Source of the DNA: Apostichopus japonicus
Taxonomy: Eukaryota; Echinodermata; Holothuroidea; Aspidochirotida; Stichopodidae
Assembly (NCBI RefSeq): GCF_037975245.1
Contig: NC_092565.1
Location: 16,149,499 to 16,213,498, forward strand
Direction: 5' to 3'
Length of the DNA: 64,000 bases
Below, in pieces: positions 32,818 through 45,348 of the stretch (positions within the stretch are counted from its first letter, which is position 1; each line of letters starts with the position of its first letter). The translations under genes and the position numbers were made by a program. The notes beneath the pieces are model-generated. The model worked only from the letters and a program-made list of their open reading frames with translations. It ran no database searches and was not told the origin of the DNA.

Positions 32818-33445
32818 GGGTACCTCCATATGGTTGCATCGTATTAGTAAACATTGTTAGCTATGTAACTGTTGCATCACAAGACCGACATTGTTGATAA
32901 GGGGAAATTTCAGATTGCAAAATTCTGTGCTATATTGCACCATCATTGTGTAAATCAAAGCCTTTCAAAAATGTCAAAAAGACTAGACGCTACAGACTCT
33001 CAAAAATATTGTACTTACAATACAGCTGGAATACTATAGGGTACCTCCATGGGGCATTGTACTAGTAAACATTTTTTGCTACGTAACTGATTGCATCACA
33101 AAACCGACATTGTTGATAAGGGGAAATTTCAGATTGCAAAATACTATGCTATTTGCACCATCATTGTAGATAAGGGGAAATTTCAGATTGCAAAATTTTG
33201 TGCTATATTGCACCAACATTGTACTTACAATACAGCTGGAATATATACTATAGGGCACCTCCATGGTTGCATTTTACTAGTAAACATTTTTTGCTACGTA
33301 ACTGATTGCATCACAAAACCGACATTGTTGATAAGGGGAAATTTCAGATTGCAAAATACTATGCTATTGCACCATCATTGTGTAAATCAAAGCCTTTCAA
33401 AAATGTCAAAAAGACTAGACGCTACAGACTCTCAAAAATATTGCA
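32818..33445. repeat. Three tandem units of ~190-221 bp
   Basis: Units begin at 32818, 33039 and 33253, each with GG(T/C)ACCTCCAT, TAGTAAACATT, GCATCACAA.ACCGACATTG and AAGGGGAAATTTCAGATTGC. Unit 2 lacks the TCAAAAAGACTAGACGC block but has a second copy of the AAGGGGAAATTTC segment. Non-coding. Confidence 0.9.
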
Positions 33446-34104
33446 CCACATATAATTGGCTTACACAATGTTCACAAATACCAAGGGTTAGGGTTTTCAA
33501 TGTCACTTACTCATTTTTTGAAAATTTCCCTTTATGAACATTTTGAATCTTTTATGGCCTAATTTTCCCCTCCTCATTTCTAAGGGGATGGGTGGGAGAG
33601 GGGAAGGGGTACTAGTGCAAGTTATATAGAGTAAGAACCTCCTGGAAAAAGATTAGTATTTCAAAACTTTGAAAAATTTTTGCATGTCAAAATTTGGAGG
33701 CAGAATTGATGACCTTAAGGGAAGCCATATTTGCAAATATTTAGTTCACAAATCTGTTGTGTAAGTATCTACTTTCAGGCTGTAAAACTTCACATTTTTA
33801 AAGAACCAAATTGAAAACCCAGTTAAGTATCACATTTGTAACTACCACATATACAGTACTTACTTGGCCTGTTTATGATGGAAACAATTGAACTGTTCAG
33901 TAGGTTGCTATCACCACTGTAAAACCCTGATGGCTATATTTCATTGTTTAGTGCTAGGGATAATGGCTCAGGTAATCCATTTAGACCCTGTACAATTATG
34001 CATAGGTTAGTGAAAGCTGTTCAAAAAGGCCAACCTGGACAATGAACTACTTCTGATCTGCTGTGAATAGAAATGGAACCATCCATATCCATATATGATA
34101 TAAC

Positions 34105-34128
34105 AAGGGAGTTCCATAACAACTCCCT
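34105..34128. mobile_element. Mini-palindrome, 24 bp, family copy A
   Basis: AGGGAGTT...AACTCCCT with a 7-nt loop CCATAAC. Its core is identical to copy B at 55302. Flanks (GATATAAC / GATAGGCT) agree in only the first four bases, so the target duplication is degraded or absent. Confidence 0.6.
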
Positions 34129-34418
34129 GATAGGCTGATATAACCATACATGTTCATACACTGGGTATATATATATAATTTGTACTCAGCCCAGCTGCTG
34201 CTTTTCAAACTGCAGTCATTCACATGAGTAGATATTTTAATAGTGACCTTTGGTCTCCTTATTTATGATCTCCATAAGCAACCAATCAAAATGCAGTGGT
34301 GCCATCTTAAACACCAATGACAAGAGGGAGATGGTCAGTGTGTTTCCCTCAAGTAAACATATTCCCTTGTGGTAAAACACATGCAGTAATGATAGAACCT
34401 TTGTGTTGTGGGTTGGTG

Positions 34419-34454
34419 CAGGGAGCTGCTACTCTAACAGGGTAGCAGCTTCCT
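34419..34454. mobile_element. Mini-palindrome, 36 bp, with perfect 8-bp target duplication
   Basis: CAGGGAGCTGCTAC...GTAGCAGCTTCCT, nearly perfect 13-14 bp arms. Flanked by GGTTGGTG at 34411-34418 and 34455-34462. The CAGGG start and 8-bp duplication are hAT-like; there is almost no interior. Confidence 0.75.
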
Positions 34455-34466
34455 GGTTGGTGAGAG

Positions 34467-34493
34467 CAGGAAGTTGGTATGGAACAACTCCCT
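34467..34493. mobile_element. Mini-palindrome, 27 bp, with perfect 8-bp target duplication
   Basis: CAGGAAGTTG...CAACTCCCT flanked by GGTGAGAG at 34459-34466 and 34494-34501. Only 12 bp from the previous copy; their target duplications overlap, so one inserted next to the other. Confidence 0.75.
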
Positions 34494-35597
34494 GGTGAGA
34501 GTACCTGGACAGATCTATGTTACTTAATTTGCTTGCAGTGGTGGATGGGAAAAGAGGGGTACTATTTATTAACTTATAGGGTTTTCCTCAAAACCTCCTG
34601 TAAAAGGATAAAATATTCTTAGAAGAACATTGTACAGGGGTAAATATGAATCCACAAAGAACAAAAAGTATGACTTATTCTTTGAGCAAATACCGTACTC
34701 TGTCATTACACACTCTACACCCTCAAAGACAGGATATTCTGCATTCCTTTGTCACAAATATTATCATTTTTGGATGGTTTCTGATATTTCTTCATCAACT
34801 TAAAATGTACTTCAGAAGTTTCTATCAACTTGAACTAACTAACTCTTCCCCTATTTTTGAGGGGGGTGGGGGGAGTAGGATGGAATGGGAAAGGGTTGGA
34901 TATTTTACTCTTTAATGTCATACTTATTTTGACCTTCTTTTTCTTGATCTACTTGTCAAGCCCACAAGGGTTTTTTGGTTCACTTCCTTCCACTTTTACA
35001 TGTTTTCTATACTGTGATTGTTATTTACTATGTGGGGGAAACCGCCCTCCCAGAAAAAAAAGAACAGTTCACAATTTTTATGTTGTATTTTTGATTAGTG
35101 ATTTATATTGAACAGTGTCGTAGTGTCTGGAGATAAGGTTAATGTCATAGTTAATCTGCAAAAATAGGGAATTGTCATTCAAAGAAAAATGTAGATCTGT
35201 CTTATATTGCTTCTCTGACAGCAATAGTAGTATTGTGGTGCATGAGAGTGGTGGAGAAATAAGCCTTTCCCCTTTTGAGTGTAAACTAACAAACAGTTCT
35301 CTTCAATGTCAATTTAGGGAAGTGTCTGGCACCAATGGATGTGACTTTCTGTTTGTTACTGGTGTCGCTCTTAAAAGGATTGATATATGCTTAACTACAG
35401 TTTGCTGGAAACAATATTAGTACTGTTACTTAGAGGTGATTCACAGATTACACTATTGAATCAACCGCCCTGTGCAGATACAATGTAAAGACCGATCAAT
35501 ATCGTGTAATAATCGACATTTAATGGAACAGTAAATGTTCAATAATGCTAAGAATAAAGTGTACACGAATCTATAACAATGAACCAAATGTACTCAC

Positions 35598-35647
35598 CTC
35601 TTACGGTCGTCCGTAAATTCATATTCTACTGGTGTTGTGGTATGCAT
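35598..35647 (-). CDS. Predicted small gene, exon 1 (MHTTTPVEYEFTDDRK)
   Basis: ATG at the complement of 35645-35647; 16 codons plus AG, then a strong GTGAGT donor. The phase fits the acceptor at 32227. Too short for ORF scanning, so it rests on the splice donor and the phase match. The intron contains the 32818-33445 tandem repeat and two or three mini-palindromes. Confidence 0.45.
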
Positions 35648-36069
35648 TTTGATGCAGTCCGAAACAGCCAAAGTACGTGTAGACAATAATAGTACGGAAC
35701 TATCAGCTTGTAGTGAAAAAACTTCAATACTAGGATTTGAATTTAATATGAAAATTGTTGAACTTTCTTGCGGACTGAATTAAAAACAAGGTATAATTAA
35801 TCAGAGCGTCTGTATGCAACCGACATACGAACAGGAACTGCTGAATTTAGACCAAAGTCCGTCTACGACATCCCAATGCAACGTAAGTGATAATGTCGTA
35901 TAGCGAGCTAGCGCCTATGCATTGTTGTTTACTAGGTGGACCAGCTGTTGAACGATGTTGCAATATATGAAGCATGACCTTAAATTTGACCCTCGTTTGT
36001 ATACAATGAAACATGCTTCTTTCGAATGGCAGCGATCAAAATATTTACTCACGTGATGGTTTGGTATGT

Positions 36070-36182
36070 ACGGAAGCTTAAAAATGCTATCAGCATAAGA
36101 AAAACTTTGCCCATAAGTTGCCAATTTTCAGTAAATTGTTTAGATAACAAGATAATATATTTGCTCAGTTGCTTTAACCGAG
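36070..36182. repeat. Dispersed duplication, copy 1
   Basis: Begins ACGGAAGCTTAAAA.TGC and contains AAATTGTTTAGATAACA.GATAATAT and TTGCTTTAAC. A diverged copy is at 37255-37430. Next to it (36175-36205, 36286-36325) is a smaller repeat around GAGCAATTGAACAATT. Confidence 0.75.
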
Positions 36183-36861
36183 CAATTGAACAATTTCCTG
36201 AAAAAAATGTTTAATTGACAACTTATCATATCTCGTAAATTCAACATTTTTCTGCAAAATGTGCAATTGTTCATTTCATTCCAACTGAGCAATTGAACAA
36301 TTATCTGCAAAATGTTTAATTGACAACCACAAGTTCTTTCCTATAATACTACAAACCACGCGCACTACATTACTGCGTATTGTATTTGTATTTGCATACT
36401 GCGTATTGTACACTGCGTATTGTATTTGTAGGCAAATACAGTTCTAGTAACTGTTACGGTTAGATTTGTTCAACACGGCAGCATACAAAAGCGTTCGTTG
36501 TATTCTAAGTCACATATACGGAGTCTCATGCATACTAAGTTCTAGTACTGGCCAAGTCGTTTGTATAATACTCATTTGTCGCGTGCAAACTGTATATGCC
36601 TCAGAGTCCCTTTTTGCCTACAAGAATGTGCTTTTAACATGGAGGTAGAAACAGATTTACCTCACTGCTTATACCCACTGTATTTGACCATGGAGGTAAA
36701 ACATGGAGGTAAAACAGATTTGACATGCCCGAGAATCTGTCCGATACAAACCTAGTAACAACCAAAAGCGGTGCCGCGGGCGTTCTCTGTACAGTACAGC
36801 AAATAGATACGGGTAACTAGCTTTGTGTAAAAAATAAGGTAGACTAGGCTGTACATACTAT

Positions 36862-37055
36862 AGGGTCTTTTGGCTATAAGATCATGTGTATAGCATTATG
36901 TTCTCCTTCTATAGGGGAATCGTGAAACACACCTGACAATGATCACACAGTCACAGTCTCGATGCAAGGGGACTGGGGTTGAGAACGGATCAGTCGTTTT
37001 GTACTTTGGTTTTTCGTGCCCAGGTTCTTTCCTGGGTGACTTTTCTTAACAAAAA
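36862..37055 (+). repeat. U2 snRNA-headed repeat, copy 1 (degenerate head)
   Basis: GGTCTTTTGGCTATAAGATCATGTGTA resembles the 5' end of U2 with small insertions. The body (ACACACCTGACAATGATCAC, ACAGTCTCGATGCAAGGGGA, TTTTTCGTGCCCAGG, hairpin CCCAGGTTCTTTCCTGGG, GTGACTTTTCTT) is shared with 49550-49850. Presumably a retroposed snRNA-derived element. Confidence 0.6.
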
Positions 37056-37254
37056 GTACCGTTTCATACTGTAGTTTTGACTTTCTCGTACCCCTGTGAC
37101 TGAAATGGTTGAATGCATGAAGTAAACATCTTTCACAATACTATTCGATAACTGCCCTTGGGGGTTTTTTTTTTGGCGATGGTGGGCGGTGAAATATTGT
37201 GAGACCATTCATTTATCCATAGCAACCACTTTCATACCACTAAATCACATGTCT

Positions 37255-37430
37255 ACGGAAGCTTAAAATTGCCATCAACATAAGAAACACTTTGCCCAAT
37301 AAGTCAACATTTTCAGGAAATTGTTTAGATAACATGATAATATCTTATCCAAAATCAGGAAAATGTTGGATTGCTGTCAGTTACTTTAACTGTCGGTTGC
37401 TTTAAATGTCAGTTGCTTTAACTGAGCAAA
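37255..37430. repeat. Dispersed duplication, copy 2
   Basis: Same order of blocks as 36070-36182, with the TTGCTTTAA.TGTC segment itself repeated three times. Confidence 0.75.
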
Positions 37431-37439
37431 CTGGCTGGG

Positions 37440-37769
37440 CGCCAGCCCCCCAGTGAAAAATATGGGGGCGGAAGTATCATTCCGCCCCCCCCCCCCCCCG
37501 CTTCGCAAGTCATAAAACCCCTTTTTCATTTCCAAATGAGAAAAAAAATCTCATTTGGAGCACCAAATTGCATCTAAGGCCAGGTGAAAATGCAAAATTA
37601 TTTACAAAATGGAGTGGGTGTTGAAGTGTGCTATATTGCACCAAATTGCATTTGAGGCCACCTGGAAATGCAAAAAAAAAAATCCAGGGGGACACCCCCT
37701 CCCCTCAGACCCCTCCCCCAGTCCGGCCATCAGTCTTCAGCCCCCACTCAAAAGTACCTTCCTACGCCA
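37440..37769. mobile_element. Truncated hAT-like element
   Basis: Ends in CCTTCCTACGCCACTG, the inverse of a CAGTGGCGTAGG-type hAT terminus. Two internal repeats around GCACCAAATTGCAT...AAATGCAAAA. The left terminus is missing and there is no target duplication. Confidence 0.55.
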
Positions 37770-40700
37770 CTGATAATTGGGGTTGACTCTAACCACCCCA
37801 AACCCCCCTTATAAACCCTTCTATAGTTCTACACAATAGTATGGTGAATTTTCAAGCCACGGAATCTTATAGAATCCTAATAATTTGTTCGATAGCTACT
37901 TCTTGGATTGCTTACTCGATGTTTGGTGAGTCCGAAAAAAAAATATTTTCGAACGACCGTTTCTAAAAGAAACCATGGATTTGTTTCATCAAAAACTCCA
38001 TCATGTAACTTTCACCGAATTTCGTTCATGTCATGCATGCTGAAAATGAACGAATGAGAGATTTTTAACGCTGTTGGAAAAAGTTTCAAGGTAATAGCTA
38101 TATCATCACATTAACTTATTGATCGTTCTGGCAGGATGCCAGTTGAATATTACATCATCTTCGCATGTTATTTTCTATTATAGTTTTGGCCAAGACTTAG
38201 GCCCCACCTACTGCTCGATTTACACTACTGGCCCTAACCTGCTTACGGTAAATAAAGCAACTTGAAGACGAGGGCGTGCTTTCACTAAGCTATTACACTC
38301 GAGAATTTGACCGGACGCCTGCGTGTTTACTTGATAAGGCTTTGAACAAAATCATTCTTCTCTGTATTTTCCCGCTGTATGTATATATTTTTCTTTTCAC
38401 GATGCTATAATACTGAAGCGCATTGCCGCCACAATTTCGATTTTGGTGTTGTGTGTGAGTGTGTTTTTGGCAGCAACTCGCTTCCGTATGAAATAAAACC
38501 TTATATGTGATCATAATCAAATAAAAATATGATGATGACGACATATGCTATTTATATCACTACACAAAGAGCGTCTGCGTTTTGGGAGCAACTCTTTTGT
38601 GTTCATCGTAGCATGTGACATGAAAGGTGTTATGATTTTATAGTTCCTCGTGATACGAATTCATACGATCAAGTAGTCTTACGGTATATAACTCCCTGTT
38701 ATAAGTAACTGAACGTTTTCATTACGCGCAATCAACTAGTACCTCCTTTAGGTAAACATGTTTGTATGTAATTATATGCCTATCGTACTACAGTTACTTT
38801 CCTGTTATTTCCGATATATGATAGTGAAAGAAGAGAGTATACAGAAGGAAGTCAAACTTGTTTTTTCTTCGCTCAGTATTTATACTTTAACCATGGACGT
38901 TACAGAGTAAAATTTCGATGTGAGATTACTATATGCTATATAACAAGGGTAATCAAACACACATGGTACCCGACGTCAATCGGGGGGGGGGGGGGGAGGG
39001 GGAGGGTGGCTGCCCCATGACAAACAATTTTTAAATCAATGATTTTTAACGCGGGCGTGGGTTCACCATAGGTGGTAGTTTCAAAACCACTTGAACATTG
39101 AGTCCACCCCTGCCCCCCCCCCAATTCTCAGACCAGTGTGAGGGTCCATATAACAAGCAACATAATTAAATCTCCCAGCATTTGAGTGAACATGCCGTTA
39201 GGGTTACATTACCGGTTGACCATATGCAGGACTATAGGCTAAAATAATTATTAAGTTCTCAAATTTTGCCTATTTTGGTGTTGTTGATGTTGGTGTTTTA
39301 CATTGTTTGTGTAACTTAATGAGATAAATGGCACCGAAATGGTAACCCATCCGTTTGTATTCAATTTTTTTTTTATTAACGTGTAATTTGAAATCCTTGG
39401 TTTTAATCTGCAATATTGATTTTGTGTTAGAATGATGGGGCAACGAGTAAACGGGTACACATTTATGACACCCCCTTTTTTTCTCACCGCAAATGAACAT
39501 ATTCATGTATGTCTATAGGTCATTATAATATCGATCTTTTCCCACCCGGCAACATGCCCTCCCATCACATTCCACCCACACAGGGACTGAGACAGGAATT
39601 GGCCATTTGGATGTGCAATATTAGAAAACTGGGTGAGCTCTTTTTGTATCATAAAATTATCGAAGTTCCCGACCCACCCCAAAATATATAAAATTACTTT
39701 GTAAGAGACATATTGTTTTCAAGGATGTCAGGTTATTTGCGGTCACAAGAGGTCAAAATCTGAAAACATTGTTTGCACGATAACTTCCTATATAAGGTAA
39801 CTTCTGATTAACTTCGTAATATGTTTACAGTTTCGGCTTGGTGAAAACTCCAAAAGAAAAGGGCTAAGATGAACTTCACACCTTGTAGATTTTACACATG
39901 CATACACATAGGGCCAATTTTTCGTGGCGGTGAAAGGTCACTTGGAGGGCACAAGAGATCAAAGTCTGAAAACTTTGTACTCCAAAAGTATAACTGAAAT
40001 GAATATCACAGTGCATAGATTCACCTTCGTACCTAAATGCTATTGCTTGCTTTGGAGGTCAAGGGTCACTTTCAAGTTGTGTAAACTTGAAGGTTTACAT
40101 TAAATGTTCTCATATAAAGCATGGCAAGGCCTGTTGGCTTCCTGGTTTATCCACACATTATGGCATCTTCAAGTGATGACCTCAGCTGGCTTTGCGTAAA
40201 CACAGACCTTTTGATAGAGTTCCAATACAAACAATATGAGTTTGAGTGTTGTTGCAGCAATAACCTATACACGATATTGCATATCAAGGAAATTATATAT
40301 GAGCAAAACCATATAACCGTATGTAAACTACACAGACCCACTGTAATATTAACTACTTTCGGTGAAGGGGAGGGGGGGGGGCGGGCTGAGGAAACATTTT
40401 ATGAGAAATTATAGCAGATTCGTGCTTGGGATGAATGGTAAGACCTTGGATCGAATATCAGCTATATGCTCATATTTCTTACTGTTTTACCATGCAGGTA
40501 CCTGCTATAACTATATAACCTTTATGTTAGTGAACAGTTATCTACGCTAATATCCTGTTTGTTCACAATATAGGTTCAAGCTTAACATGTCACCCATGTT
40601 CAAATTGTAATAAAACATTTTCCTGGCAAGTACTGATGACCTTTTAGGACAGAGGGGGAAATATTGACAATTATCTTTCCTTGCCCGCCATATTGCCTTC

Positions 40701-43393
40701 GTGAATAACTAAATTGTTATGACTCAGCTCAGTGAAGTATCATGACACAATGGAACTGAGTGCGTGTAATTTGTTTTCTTCATGACGAATTATATTTGAT
40801 TACTATAGTAACGTTATGGTGGATATCATTACCGTAGTATATATATATACGAATATGCAACCGACAGACGGTACTTTCTGTGACCCGGTGTCAAGTAGAC
40901 TTGACCAAGTCGGTTATCATAATACGCAAATAAATTAGCTGTAATGAATCATATGACGTGAGTAGTCTTATCTATAGGCCTACGTCTGCATCATATCACT
41001 CCCAGCAGCTCGAAGGAGTAACGGAAATACGAAACGGAAACATTCCCATAGTTAGATCAATATATGCGACGCTAAATCAATCGAAATATAGACTTGTTAT
41101 GGTGAAAGTATATTTGCACTGGTTTATGTATCAGTACATATAGTGCAGGGGAAACATACACGCGGCAGCACTGATGTGAGATCGGTGTTTGTTATGAGTT
41201 CTGCTGGTGATTTTGCATCACACGCAATATTTGACAGATAATGGGAAGTTCGTGGTGCTTCAAAAAGGTCAGTAATTTCTGTGTTATTCCATTACGGTTT
41301 TTATTACTTTATTTCTGATAATTATGGTCATATCCACTAGAAGACATTTCAAAGGATAGTATTTTGAAAAAAATCTAGATATATAATCTTTTCGGAAATA
41401 TTTCGTCCTTTGTCGTGCAACAAGTTCTTTGTTTATGTGTTCACGTTACTATACATTGCTTGTATAGTAAGATAGTGTGCAATTTTGAATACTTCGAGTG
41501 TTGATAAATGGAGAGAGTCGAAGAAAGAGAAACATAACCGGATTGGGGGGGGGGGGAGATGGGGGGGGGGGGGGGCGGAGAGGAGGGTAATGGAATCTCG
41601 AAGGGTGAGTGATAGGTTGACTAGAAACATTTCCACGTGAACTGATTTAGGTGCTCTTTCCTTATTATTATTTTGTTTACACTCGTGCTTGGACATCGTT
41701 CATTCTTTTCGAATGTATATGAGCAAATATTCTTTGATGAAGTCGAACGGGGATAAATTAGCACACAAGTAAGAACCCAGTTCATAACACTAGAATAGGC
41801 CAAAAGCAAGCTGTTATATACAAGATAACATATGGGAAAGAGTGTACGTGCCGAGTTATACTCTGATAGGCATATAGCAAAAGAAAATGAAACCTTTTTT
41901 ATATAATGAGTTGACACTTTTGATGTAGTGTTCTTGGCTTATTCAGTTTTATCTGCTTAAACAATCTATTAAATTTCACTTGCTGCATTTACTGATTACA
42001 AGGTTTATCGCATATACAGGTATCGACTAATCCAGAAAATAAGAATCGAAACATTCACCCCCCTCCTTCCCCTCTCCCGTTATCCCTCTCGTGACCAATC
42101 ACGGATAAATAATTCCCTCATTCAGAGGGGTATCATGCTGAGTATATAGTGTTTTAGGGGAGCAGTGGCGCATACATAATTTCAAAGGTGGGGCCAAATT
42201 CCACCACCGCCTGATCTAATATATATGTAGGGAGTGAACCATGATGGAAGGGTCAAAGGCGAATCAAGGATTTTATAAAGAAGGGTGTGCGGCCCTGGGG
42301 TCGTTGGGGTTGGCCCCGCAGAAAAATAGAATATAAAGTGAAGACGTCAAATAGTGTATCCTGTGGCATATTTAGACTTTACCTTCGGCCTGATAAGTAG
42401 CGACGAAAGGTTGTGGAATACTAGCCGAAATACTTTTGATTTTTGTGCGGTTGAAAAGGAGGGTGCACATCCAAACAAATGGTCTAATTCGTTCCCGGCC
42501 GAATGTAAAACTCACCCGACTGAAGCATTTCTCCCGCTACTGACGATGTGGAGGTGGGGACGGCTCCTTCTCCCTTTTCCGAGCACGTCACTAAGGGGTA
42601 GAGGGAAGGGGTACGCAAAACTTCATGTAACTTGACTACCTATTTAGATTAAAATGTCAAATCCTATACCGGCAAAATGGAAAATGATAACCCAACCTCT
42701 CGACTTAATCTGGACATGATAACCCAACCAATCACCTTCATCTGCACATGTTTTGTACCCAAAGTGAACTTGAAGCAAAATTATAAGTAACAGGCAAAAT
42801 AGGGAAACTGATAACTTTCTTTCATGTTTTTCCCTAAAGTTTTTATCCAATTTCTTGATTCAAAATTGGGATTACATCTGTAACATGTACACATTGTATA
42901 TATCCAGTGCTATAAAGATAACTTTACTTCCCTGAGGGAAACATTGGAACCCTACCCAGTGAGTGCAAGGGTCAAAACAATAACGTGAAAAATAAAGACA
43001 AACAAAAACAACTAAAGGGAATGCAAAACGTCTTGAGACAAACAACTGTTTGCTTCAAGTTCACTTATGGTACAATCTGTGACACTTCCAATTATCATGA
43101 TATCTCAAATATACAATGTAGGAAATGCTTGCAAAATTCATCAGGATGCTTAGACTGGTGTTCCTCTTTCATTCGTCGAATATATCTTTTCCCTCTGGAC
43201 TTTCCTATACGGTTTTCACGAAAGCTCTTGATCAGTGACCATCGTTCAATCAAGTGACATAAACTGTGAATATGCTAGATGATGGTCACTTCTTCATGAT
43301 TATAGCTGAAACTGTCAGAGCCTGTTTGAGTGGGATTTTGTAATTGTCTAATTTCATTCTCAATACCTGTCTATAAATTAGTTGGATATAGTC

Positions 43394-43789
43394 CAGGGTT
43401 GTCCAACCTTTTGCAGAGGAGGGCCACATGGAATGATTACGATGAAGGAGGGGGCCGCATGAACCCTACGCTCGAGTTTTTGCCCGAAGCCAAGGCAACA
43501 AAATGTGAGCACTGCGCGCGGAGCGCACTGATTTATTTTCCTTCCTGATAAACAGATGAATAAGTTCAGCCGCCCCCCCCCCCCTCCGCTGACAGAGTGT
43601 CACACAAACTGACCTGTATGTAGTTTTTTTTTGGACCCAGAAGGTTCGAATGATTGATTATTTAGCTTCAAATTGTTATCAATAAATCTGCTCACTAAAA
43701 TTTCGAACCGTAGAGCATCTCTGGCGGGCCGGACGCAACCCTGCGGCGGGCCGGACTGTGGCCCGCGGGCCGTAGGTTGGACAACCCAG
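43394..43789. mobile_element. hAT-type MITE, 396 bp
   Basis: CAGGGTTGTCCAACC ... GGTTGGACAACCCAG termini with a perfect 8-bp target duplication ATATAGTC (43386-43393, 43790-43797). Interior has gGGCCacat/ggCCCgcGGGCC blocks and a poly-C run. No transposase. Confidence 0.93.
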
Positions 43790-44381
43790 ATATAGTCAAA
43801 CCATCCAGTGGAGTATAGTTCAGACACTTTCAGCAGGCTTTAAAAAAAGGAGAGGGGGGGGGGGGGGCTGAGTGCAATAGGCTACTTGTAACCGTGAAGT
43901 GTTGAGTTGTTTTCTGTTTTGCAAACCTGTAATTTAACAAGCCAATTCGACCTACAATTATGTCATGCTAAAGTGATAATATGGTTAATTTGTAGGCTTT
44001 TATATCTGGGGGTTTTGAATCCAATTATTGCTAACATTGAGGAAGCATCACTATCACACATTGTTAACTTGCTTCAGTGAGAGGAAGTACGTGGAGCGTG
44101 GCAGTAAAATTTCACTTTCTAGCTTGAATATAATTGCGGCTAATATTCTTATGAGTTAAAAGGGTCTGCCACTTTCAATGTGCGACCACGTAATACTGGC
44201 CACATACAGAGATATCTATATATCTATAGATCTTTACATATGACTTATAATTGACAAATAAAGAGGTAAGTTTTAGAATATATATTGGAATTTTCGGTCC
44301 CCTTGGGACCTTCGTCAGCAATACTTGGCAGTCGAATGAAAATTACAAAATGTAACACAATGACGCCAGTTGCATTGATGG

Positions 44382-44384
<3 letters not shown>

Positions 44385-44420
<36 letters not shown>

Positions 44421-44426
44421 TATAAA

Positions 44427-44517
<91 letters not shown>
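44385..44517. repeat. (AT)n microsatellite
   Basis: About 130 bp of mostly pure AT repeat with TAAATA interruptions near 44415. Confidence 0.97.
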
Positions 44518-44519
<2 letters not shown>

Positions 44520-45348
44520 TTATTGGTTGAATTTTGAAATTGATATTCTGTCTGGTGGGGCTGTATTGAAGACAACAACATACCAGTTTAGCGAATCCTT
44601 ATGAAAGTTTTTCAAATTGCTACCTTTCTTATATATGAATATCAATCAAGTCACTCTCCAATAGGAGACACACATGAACATCATTCAAAAGGAGTTTTGT
44701 GTTTTAATTTACAGTTCGACCTTAAGGAAAATTGTAGTCTAGATATTTTATAGTATAAAAAGTAAATAATCATTTGAGTGCCGGTAATTTTTCTATAGCT
44801 CTTCCGGTTTCGAGATAGACACCTTTAAAAGTTTTGATTAATATCTGGAATGCTCCTTTAAGGCTAAATTGATGATGACGTCGGCTCCTCAGTGCAAGCC
44901 TACAATTAATGTTAATCGATTGCTTTTTAAATTGTAATAACTCAACCAAAACATGTTCTTTAAAATTCACATAAACAAAAGAGCCCACTTATTTTGATAT
45001 CATTCAACAACATTTGTTCTTGACAAATTTGTAATACATTGTAAACATGGTATTTGAAGCCATTTAAGTTTTGTTTTCCCATTGAGTTTTGTGTTGCATA
45101 TGAGGAACTGACCCAATGGGCTGTGTATTAGACTCCTAGTCCAGCCACTTTAACTGATTAACCTAAGCTGCATGTAAAAGTGCTATGTAAATACAACCTG
45201 AACAGATAAGAAGTATTGTTGTTAATGGTCTATGCAACATATCGGAATATATTGTCTGCCTTTAAAGTCATCCTTTAGTTTTTTCTTCGTCTACTTATCG
45301 TGAGGCTGCTAAAGAATCGATACAGACTTTTAACCTCTTTATTTTCAG

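Larger units (their letters stand above)
35648..45348. other. Long intergenic/intronic stretch, mostly repeats
   Basis: Apart from the repeats listed separately I find no supported exon. It probably contains upstream exons or introns of the LRAT gene. Degenerate repeated text occurs at 39725-40100 (GGTCAC...CAAGAGATCAAAGTCTGAAAA) and a hAT-type terminus CAGTGGCGCATAC at about 42165. Poly-G runs occur near 38983, 40375, 41547 and 43855. Confidence 0.5.

Noticed and set aside
35172-35420. 82-aa plus-strand ORF
   Set aside because: In the intron of the predicted small gene, no motifs, no splice sites and no recognisable family.
41231-41257. Possible first exon MGSSWCFKK with GTCAGT donor, perhaps of the LRAT gene
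   Set aside because: Nine codons and no linking evidence to the 45349 exon.
43205-43290. NCEY-like word as an upstream LRAT exon
   Set aside because: A stop follows within three codons and none of the other LRAT motifs lie upstream.
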